DNA of 64,000 nt. Origin: Sclerotiophoma versabilis. Taxonomy: Eukaryota > Ascomycota > Dothideomycetes > Pleosporales > Didymellaceae. Position 1 is the first letter of the stretch; each line of letters starts with the position of its first letter. A program made the position numbers and the translations under genes. The stretch covers positions 868,001 to 932,000 of the forward strand of contig JAAROD010000026.1 of assembly GCA_012274445.1 (NCBI GenBank). Direction: 5' to 3'. This document shows positions 57,327 to 64,000 of the stretch, piece after piece. The notes below the pieces were generated by a model. That model searched no databases, was not told the DNA's origin, and saw nothing but the letters and a program-made list of their open reading frames with translations.

Positions 57327-59057
57327 TCATCTCCTTCCCAGCTTCCACCGTGCGATCCGAGTCTGGATGTCGTCCCATGTGAAATCCTTCCGCTTCAGAC
57401 CTTCCTGATCGCCCTCCTGTAATACGACCGTCGGCGCGCCCGACCCGCCGCCTACGTTCTTGACCTCGCCGCCGAACACGTGCCGCGCGACACGACGCAG
57501 GTCCTTGATAGTGACGGCCTCGATCTTCGCACACATCTCCTTGACGCCGACCTTGCGGCCGTGGACCTGGACCTGTCTGCCCAGATCCTCCAGCTCGACC
57601 ATTCTCGATTCCAGGTTCATGAGCAGTGAGGAACGGAGCTGGTTCTTCGCGCGTTGCACCTCGCCCTCCTTCAGGGCCGCGTACCCTGTCTCGTCGCCCA
57701 AGCTCTTCAGCTCGCGGCACATGACCTCGAGCATCTGGGCTACATGGCTGGGTGCGCAGGATGCAGAAATTCCGAACAGACCGCTGTCGGTGTAGCTGTG
57801 GTTGAACGCCACGCACGACTCAACCCAGAAGTGCTGGTTGAGCACGTTCGTGTACAGCCGCGAGTACATGCCCTTTCCGGGCCCGCCGGCGCTGAACGAG
57901 CCGCCACCGCCGAGGAGTGTCTGCATGGTTGCTAGCGCGTAGATGTCCGGTGACGAGATGGGGAGGGCTTCGAAGGCGAGGTGGATGTGCGACAGGCGGC
58001 GCAGCATGGGGTTCAGCGGTGGTGGGATAGGAGGGAGGGTGAGGAAGCCGCCGGTGTAGTGGGAGGGGATTGTTGTGTCGATAGGGGGGAAGTTGAGGTC
58101 GAAGGAGGTGTTGAGGGAGGCAGAGTCGGTGGCGGATGTGGAGAAGTTCTTGAGGAAGGGAATCTTGGAAAGGAGCTTCGATTGCTGGGGTGGTGCGCCG
58201 GTGGGTGTGGGGTGGTCGGCTGTGAAGATTTGTTGTTCGGCGTTCTGGCTGGATATCGAGCTGTGGTCGTTGACGCCGATGAGCGACGGGCCCTGGCCCT
58301 TGGCCATGTCGCCGAAGTATTGTTCTGTGAGCTTGACGGCCTCGTTGTGGTCCACGCCAGCGAAGGCTACCACTATCCGCTCCGGCTTGTAGAACTCTTT
58401 CCTGTACGCCTCGACGACGTCGCGGTTGATGTGCGGTAGGCGCTCCTTGGGACAGAGCAGGGGGTTGCCCAGCGTGTTGTCCTTGTAGGCAGCCATGTGC
58501 ACCAGCTCGGGCAGGATGAGCTCGGGCTTGCTCCAGATCTCGCCAATCTCGTAGTCGGCCGTCTCGAGCTGCTGCTGGACCTCGTCCTCGGTGATGAGCG
58601 GATCGCGGATTGTCTCGGCCAGGACGCCGACGGTGGTCTCGACGGCCGAGTTGAAGGTGGCAGACTGGTACATGAGCGACTCTCGCGACGAGGCGCACTG
58701 TATGTTGCCGCCCAGCGACTCCATCTTCTCGGCCATCTGGTCGCCGCTGGTGTTGCGCGTCGACTTGAAGGCCAGGCGGTCGACGATGTGGCTCACGCCC
58801 CGCAGCGCATCGTTCTCGTATCGTGAGCCGGCATCGACATAGACACCGATGCCGGAGAAGTGGCCTGGCAGGGCCTCGGTCGCGACGCGGATGCCGTTGG
58901 GGAGGGTGGTGATCTGGTCGAGCTCGACGGGGTCCTTCTCCTCGGCGACGGCTGTTGCCAGCCCGCGTCTACCGGCGCATGTTGCGGAGCGTGTGAGCTG
59001 TGGTGAGGCCTGCGACAGCCCACGCGTGATTGGGCGCACTGTCTGGGGCCGTAACAT
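57327..59057 (-). CDS. mas2: Mitochondrial processing peptidase alpha subunit
   Basis: Intronless, 576 residues from ATG 59057; the 15 extra upstream codons start with TTG and were rejected. Non-catalytic alpha subunit of MPP, which recognises presequences of imported proteins in the matrix. The N-terminus (MLRPQTVRPITRGLSQASPQ) is Arg/Ser-rich without acidic residues, as in a presequence. The M16 fold begins with TTLPNGIRVATEALPGHFSG. The zinc motif HxxEH of the beta subunit is degenerate here (HIVDRLAFKST), as expected for alpha. The Gly-rich loop is TLLGGGGSFSAGGPGKGMYS. A fungal-type insertion rich in Pro/Ser follows FTADHPTPTGAP. Length is typical. Confidence 0.95.
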   Translation of the reverse strand: MLRPQTVRPITRGLSQASPQLTRSATCAGRRGLATAVAEEKDPVELDQITTLPNGIRVATEALPGHFSGIGVYVDAGSRYENDALRGVSHIVDRLAFKSTRNTSGDQMAEKMESLGGNIQCASSRESLMYQSATFNSAVETTVGVLAETIRDPLITEDEVQQQLETADYEIGEIWSKPELILPELVHMAAYKDNTLGNPLLCPKERLPHINRDVVEAYRKEFYKPERIVVAFAGVDHNEAVKLTEQYFGDMAKGQGPSLIGVNDHSSISSQNAEQQIFTADHPTPTGAPPQQSKLLSKIPFLKNFSTSATDSASLNTSFDLNFPPIDTTIPSHYTGGFLTLPPIPPPLNPMLRRLSHIHLAFEALPISSPDIYALATMQTLLGGGGSFSAGGPGKGMYSRLYTNVLNQHFWVESCVAFNHSYTDSGLFGISASCAPSHVAQMLEVMCRELKSLGDETGYAALKEGEVQRAKNQLRSSLLMNLESRMVELEDLGRQVQVHGRKVGVKEMCAKIEAVTIKDLRRVARHVFGGEVKNVGGGSGAPTVVLQEGDQEGLKRKDFTWDDIQTRIARWKLGRR

Positions 59058-59844
59058 GTCGACGTTGGTGATGGGTGGTGAGGCGCGTCCCCAAAAATTC
59101 AAGATGACATGGCGTCACGTGCACCGGGGGTGCTTATCAGATTGCATGGGTCCAGGCGGCCGGAAAGGCGGCTCCACTCGCAAGGCACGCTTCCTCAGCA
59201 ACGCGCCATGTTGGGCCAGCCTTGCTCAGCGGGCAGAGAGAGCGGTGCAGGCGGTGCTGCCGTGTTGGTTGGCCGGTCAGGAGAAGGCACTGTTGCGGCG
59301 TGCTGCTGAACGGCGTGCTGCCGAGCGCCGTCACACGTGACGTGCTGAGCATTACCAGCATGATCACGTCTGCAGTGTGGTGGAAGGGCTCCGCGTAGAC
59401 GTCACCTCGTCTGGTCTGCGTTCAGACGGCAGACGGGACCAGAAGTACGGGAACTGCTACGCGCACAGCAGCTCCAGCATCTTCCTGTCTGCGAGCCCAA
59501 GACTGTTTGTTAGCGCTCCCCCCGTGCCCTGGCCTCTGTTGACGTTGGGCGCTGCGTCTGCAACTGCCTCGCCGTCGCCGTCTGCGGTCTGGCCCCGAGT
59601 CGCCTGGTTCGAGCTGCATGCGCCGCCGACTCCTCACCCACTTGCTGAGCCACACCAGACCTCGTCCTTGGCTGGTGCGCCGGTCTGGTCTTCCACTCGC
59701 GTGCACCTGGGAACGGCGTGACCCAGCTGTCTGCCAAGCGCAGTCACTCGCACCGTCAGGCATTCACCTGAAACCGTGCCTCTGCCCTCTCCAGGAGGCC
59801 TCTCGTCCCAAGCCCAAGCCCAAGCCCCAGCCTGCGGCGTTGCC
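59058..59844. promoter_or_regulatory. Divergent promoter region, MPP alpha / Dma1-like
   Basis: About 790 bp between divergent starts. It contains Pro/Ala-type GC-rich sequence in several frames, and the frame of the FHA-RING gene is open for 23 codons upstream of its ATG. No separate gene supported. Confidence 0.45.
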
Positions 59845-61712
59845 ATGTTCACTGCCCCAGCCCCAGCCGCCCCCACCGTTTCTGCGACAGCCATATCGCC
59901 CGTCTCACCCTCGCCGCGCTCGACTGGCCTGCAGCGAGGCATTTCCTTCCTGCGCAACTACACCCACGGCCTGCACCTGCACGCGACCGACAGCCCGGAC
60001 GGCCCACGTGAGGACGCCCGCACCCCCAGGGCTCGACCACGCGCCTCCACCCACACCCCGCCTGTCTCGCCCTTCGCCGCCGCCTTGTCCTCGTCCCAGG
60101 CCCAGTCGCAGTCGCAGTCGCAGTCTCAGCTCCCGTCCCAGAGCGCTGCTGCTCGTCCCCCTCCCCTCTCCCGGCGCCAGACAGCGCCCCTCAACCAGCC
60201 CGCGCCACGGCACAACTCGCCCGCGACCGACTCTCCGCCTGCGTCGCCCGCGCCCAACATGACTAGGACTCGTGCAGAGACGGCCGCGCCCCAGCTCACC
60301 GTGCGCAACAGCGCCGGCCCGACGCCGACGTCGACCCCGCGCCCCAACGACCACGACAGCTCGAGCGACAACGCTGCAGAGGGCCCGGCGCCGCAGAAGC
60401 ACCTGCCCTCGATCCGCTTCATCCCCCACCAGGACCCCCGAGCCGGTCGCCCGTCACTGCAGTTCCCTACCATCACTCGCACCCTGCCCGACGAAACTGC
60501 CGTCATACGGATAGGCCGCTATTCCGAGCGCGACAATGCCCCCGAGATCCCAGCAAACACGCCCTCGGCCGCCGCCATTGGGTTCAAGAGCAAGGTCGTC
60601 AGCCGCAAGCACTGCGAGCTGTGGTGCAAGGACGGCAGCTGGTACATCAAGGACGTCAAGAGCTCGTCCGGCACCTTCCTCAACCACATCAGGCTGAGCC
60701 AGCCGAACGTCGAGTCCAAGCCCTTCAGGATCAAGGACGGCGACATCATCCAGCTTGGAATCGACTTCCGCGGTGGGGAAGAGATGATCTTCAGATGTGT
60801 CAAGATCCGAGTCGAGTGCAATCGCGGCTGGCAGCAGGCTCTCAACACATTCAAGTCGGTCGCACTTCCTTGCTTCCCCTGCAGTGCTAACAAGTCCAAG
60901 CAAACAAACACATCAGCGACTGCGCAACCTCACCAAGACCAAGAAAGAGGGTGACAGCGCATCCACACACACGTCTGAGTGCGCCATATGCCTCATGTCC
61001 ATAGCGGTAGGTGTCCGTGTGCTGCCCAGCCTTGTCTCTTGCTCATTCGCTTTTGCAGCCTTGCCAATCTCTCTTTGTCGCGCCCTGTTCGCACGTCTGG
61101 CACTACAAGTGCATAAGACCCATCCTGAACGGTCCCACATGGCCCAACTTTCTCTGCCCAAACTGTAGGGCGGTAGCAGATCTGGAGGCCGATGTTGAGG
61201 ATCCTGGCGAGTTCGAGGACTGGGAGGAGGAACTGCAAACCAACGGCGGTTCGGCCGCGAGCGCCGGAACCCCACCAACAGACCGTCACATCACACCACG
61301 CGCCTCAGCAGTCCCTCTGAACGGGACAGTAACAGTAGAAAACGGTGGTACCGATCTTTCCGATTTGCAGCAGGCCATTACGAACATCAGCATCAACGAA
61401 TCGAGTAGGCATCCTCAAGATCCTCAGACGCCATTTCGGCCTATAGAACCGATGACCGCATCTGTCACCCAGCCTGTGTCGATTGATCGCGGCCCAGATG
61501 GATTCAACGGCCTGTCACCGCTATATCTGGCTGCTCACGACGGACTTGCACCTGACCGCGCACACGATGGGCCCATGACACCGCGAAACGACGCCGGTCC
61601 ATTTGTCTTGGACGGCAGTGCAGGCCGAGCTGGCGGAAGTCGACTGAGGGACGAATCGCCTGGCTCTGGGGAGACAGACGCCCCCTCCATACCCCCTGTG
61701 CGATTCGACTAG
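59845..61712 (+). CDS. dma1: FHA-RING ubiquitin ligase (Dma1/CHFR type)
   Basis: E3 ligase of the mitotic checkpoint and septin/spindle-position control in yeasts. Exons 59845-60854, 60901-61006 and 61059-61712 (589 residues). Intron 1 (46 nt) has a TGCTAAC branch; intron 2 (52 nt) is GTAGGT..TTGCAG. The start ATG 59845 is chosen because the open frame further up has only GTG. A long Pro/Ser/Gln-rich N-terminus has a QSQSQSQS tract. The FHA domain (about 215-320) shows RIGRYSERD, VVSRKHCELWCKDGSWYIKD and SSSGTFLN. The RING (about 359-408) reads CAICLMSIAPCQ, APCSHVWHYKCI and FLCPNC. The tail is disordered. Domain order and spacing match Dma1/Dma2. Confidence 0.92.
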
Positions 61713-62202
61713 GGAACGAGTCCGTCATTAAACTCACGCGCGTCGTGTACACACGAACAGTGCCGGAATACACGTCCATTGGAGTGCCGTTTTTGTAGCC
61801 GACCATCAACACTTGAAGAGCACGGGAAGTGAGCATCTGCATATTTATCGCAAAAGGGAGTAGCGACGGAAATAATGTGTTCTGTCTGTATGTACTTTGG
61901 GGACCAGCGTTCACTTGGGGTCCAGGAGTTGGTGGGTAAGTATGTTTACCATTTCTATCATCTACGCGGCGATTGTACGTCGAGCGAAGCGAAGAGCGAG
62001 CATGGCTTAAGCCAGGCATGTTTGACGGCAACAATTTCAATGAAGCCAACACATTTCCATCCACATTCGACATTTCTAGTGTGTTGGAATATAACATACT
62101 GGGCATATCACTGCAAAAGCGCTACAAAATCATCACGTATTTCCCACCGTACATACAAATACCCCCGAGATCCTGCCTTCGCCACGCCCCTGACAGAGCC
62201 TC
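61713..62202. other. Intergenic region between convergent genes
   Basis: About 490 bp. Plus frames at 61875-62309 and 61973-62419 run into the 3' end of the bestrophin-like gene on the other strand and are not supported. Confidence 0.5.
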
Positions 62203-63441
62203 TCAGAACATCCCCCCATACCCCCTACCCCCATCCCACTTCTCCCGCCACTCCTCCAGCAAAACCCCGACCTCGGCCCGCGCATCCTCGACGATCCCAT
62301 CCATCTTGATGTCGTTCCGATCATACCCAAACGGGTCCTCGAGCTGCACGCCGATGCCCTCGATTCCGTACAGCGTAAAGGCCACAATGACCACCACGGG
62401 GATACTGTACCAGCCATAGCTATCAACCATGGTGAAGGGCAGGATGGACAGATAGAGAAACAGGACCTGGGAGGCGTGGATTAGATGCGCTATAGGGAGG
62501 GGTGTAGTGCGGATAGTTTCCATTTTGCCGTACGCGTCAACGAGGTTATTAACCTGGGCAGTCATCTGCGAGGACAGCGGGGCATTGACCCAGCCGCGAT
62601 TGAACGCGCGCGTGATGTAGCTCTCCAGCAGCACGGAGAGTTGGAGAGGAAGCCCGAGACCCCGGTCTTCGTAGCCCATGAGTCCGTCCGGGAGGAGCGA
62701 GACGTAGTCGTCTTTCTTGGTCGCCATGCTGCCTTCGCTTTCTAACACGCTGTCTAGCGTCGCCGTCGAGTGGCCTAGGAGCGGCGTGTGCATGTCTGCT
62801 CTGCTCCGCTCCAGCGTTGGCGTCGCTGGGGTACTCGCCACGCGATCCACGTAACTCGGTCTCCGGCTCAGCGGCCTGGAGACGGGTCGACTCGCGCCCC
62901 TCACGCCCGAGTAGCTGAACTGCTGCGACGAGCCCGCAAGGCTGGCAGGCGGGATGTTGAATTCAGCCCGCAGATTGTGCTTGATAGCGTACAGCACGGC
63001 GATTAGTACCCGCACCGTCCTCTCCGTGTCCCTCCTCTCATCCGGCGTGCTCTTGCCCTGCTGGTCCTGGCTGTTGACTAGGAAAATCCGCGCGAGATTG
63101 CGCACACACGTCCCCACCGAAGTCACGCAGTTCCGCCCCGTCCAGAACCGGTCGTACGAGGTCGAGTTGCGGAAGACGAGCATCAAGCCTACTACGATAC
63201 TCAAGCTTGGGATGATGGTGGCTGGGATGCTAATGTGCACGTTTGGGAAGGTGTCCAGGTATACGATGAGCGCGGTGAAGAGGCAGTGCAGGAGTACTGG
63301 GCGGTAGATGGCGCTGTGGATGGAGCCTTTTGCGAAGCGCAGGACGAGAGGCAGGCGCCGTGGTTTTTGCCGGAAGGAGTGTGCGAGGGGGTAGGTTGGG
63401 ATCCTGGGCGGTGGCAGGTCTGGGTCTGGTGTGGATGACAT
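62203..63441 (-). CDS. Bestrophin/UPF0187-like anion channel
   Basis: Intronless, 412 residues from ATG 63441. Predicted membrane anion channel of the bestrophin-like (UPF0187/YneE) family. After a Pro-rich N-terminus come PLVLRFAKGSIHSAIYRPVL and two hydrophobic helices (LLHCLFTALIVYLDTF; ATIIPSLSIVVGLMLVFRNS), then the conserved FRNSTSYDRFWTGRNCV. A Ser/Arg-rich loop (about 175-235) holds low-complexity SRPVSRPLSRRPS. Two more helices follow (ASQVLFLYLSILPF; IPVVVIVAFTLYGIEGI), and the family signature EDPFGYDRNDI stands near the end. The membrane in which it acts is not shown by the sequence. Confidence 0.9.
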   Translation of the reverse strand: MSSTPDPDLPPPRIPTYPLAHSFRQKPRRLPLVLRFAKGSIHSAIYRPVLLHCLFTALIVYLDTFPNVHISIPATIIPSLSIVVGLMLVFRNSTSYDRFWTGRNCVTSVGTCVRNLARIFLVNSQDQQGKSTPDERRDTERTVRVLIAVLYAIKHNLRAEFNIPPASLAGSSQQFSYSGVRGASRPVSRPLSRRPSYVDRVASTPATPTLERSRADMHTPLLGHSTATLDSVLESEGSMATKKDDYVSLLPDGLMGYEDRGLGLPLQLSVLLESYITRAFNRGWVNAPLSSQMTAQVNNLVDAYGKMETIRTTPLPIAHLIHASQVLFLYLSILPFTMVDSYGWYSIPVVVIVAFTLYGIEGIGVQLEDPFGYDRNDIKMDGIVEDARAEVGVLLEEWREKWDGGRGYGGMF

Positions 63442-64000
63442 GATGGTTGTGGTGGACTGAAGTTCTGCTCTTTCTTGGTGTTGCGAGGATGATGATGCGT
63501 TTTGGGGCTTTGGTGGCTACCAACAGTTGCTAGACTTGATGGAAGTGTTATTGTTTGGTTGTTTACTCAGATGCTGTTAGGCTCCCTAGAACATGTTGCA
63601 TTCGGTAAGGTCAAGAACATGGGATGGTTGCAACAAAGCGAAGACTTGGGAGAACTGAGAACAGAGGTCAATTGGACAACACATTAGCGGGGAGGTCTGG
63701 GGTGTCAATGTGGAGTCTACAGTTGGGATTAGCAGGGATCGGGCCGTTTCAGCCAGTTGATACGATGGAGATTGATTGGACATGTGCCAGTCTATCCCAG
63801 ATGCGCAATGACAACAATCATAGAAGGTTGCGTCAAACGATGCCTGTTCGAGTCGAGGCTTCGGCTGACTTAAACGTCTGAGGTTGACATTCAGGGTCCG
63901 TCACATGCATGCCCGCGGGCACCGAGCGGAACGATTGCGCTCATTCGGAACCTCGGTCGGCGCGACCTGCGATAACGTTGTGCTTTCCGTCACCGCCATG
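63442..64000. other. Terminal intergenic region; possible start of a plus-strand gene at the edge
   Basis: About 560 bp upstream of the bestrophin-like gene. The last bases read CACCGCCATG, a good fungal start context, so a plus-strand gene may begin at 63998. With only the ATG inside the window this cannot be confirmed. The plus frame 63624-63881 has no domain. Confidence 0.25.

Noticed and set aside
57820..58698. 292-codon alternative minus frame in the MPP alpha gene
   Set aside because: Arg/His/Pro-rich shadow frame of a GC-rich gene; the main frame gives a full-length M16 protein.
59776..59844. Upstream extension of the FHA-RING gene and similar extensions of other genes
   Set aside because: The frames begin with GTG or TTG, not used as normal starts in nuclear fungal genes; the next in-frame ATG was chosen.
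1..64000. CRISPR arrays, operons, ribosome binding sites, 5S or other rRNA
   Set aside because: The sequence is eukaryotic (introns, tRNA intron, fungal families); no regularly spaced repeats or rRNA sequence were seen.

Overview
The window is nuclear DNA of a filamentous ascomycete (Pezizomycotina). The genes are split by short introns, mostly 45-65 nt with GT..AG ends and CTAAC/CTGAC-type branch sites. The set includes HET-type, DUF7730, HAM1-like, BYS1-like, sedolisin and LPMO families. A plant-associated Dothideomycete (perhaps Pleosporales) is my best guess from family content. It is an inference and no marker gene here proves it. All exon boundaries were read by eye from splice consensus, reading frame and family expectation.

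Layout. 0-15 kb is gene-poor and looks like an accessory region. It holds a GH78 rhamnosidase cut by the left edge, a secreted BYS1/thaumatin-like protein, a broken coiled-coil gene, a HET-domain pseudogene with several lesions, a heme-thiolate peroxygenase, and two copies of a short repeat that differ mainly by transitions (RIP-like). 13.5-31 kb is a dense housekeeping block: a CCCH zinc-finger protein with a possible NYN/PIN-like nuclease core, IRC22/TRAP-alpha, an aprataxin-like DNA repair protein, a DHX29-type DEAH helicase, a BMT6-type rRNA methyltransferase, a CMD-family protein, PRP19, and a RING protein with SUMO-interaction-like motifs. 31-45 kb holds the fatty-acid-elongation dehydratase PHS1, a GH31 alpha-glucosidase, tRNA-Thr(AGU) and tRNA-Ser(AGA), a DUF1308 protein, an SRP9/21-type SRP subunit and a HAM1-like protein. 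46-57 kb is a looser stretch rich in degradative enzymes (A1 aspartic protease, S53 sedolisin, AA9 LPMO) around an AT-rich island. 57-63.5 kb returns to core genes: mitochondrial processing peptidase alpha, a Dma1/CHFR-like FHA-RING ligase and a bestrophin-like channel.

How they relate. There are no operons. Several neighbours are divergent and may share promoters (CCCH/IRC22, aprataxin/helicase, BMT6/CMD, DUF1308/SRP21, MPP/Dma1). The secreted enzymes (GH78, GH31, UPO, S53, AA9) fit saprotrophic or plant-associated growth.

Most interesting signals: (1) PHS1 ends in TGA-CTA-G, the known high-readthrough context, followed in frame by 41 sense codons of charged, coding-like sequence. (2) The CCCH protein may be a fungal counterpart of the NYN-plus-CCCH (Regnase-type) layout. 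(3) The tRNA-Thr and tRNA-Ser genes have no Pol III terminator between them and may be co-transcribed. (4) The repeat pair and broken genes in the first 14 kb suggest RIP-like and gene-decay history.
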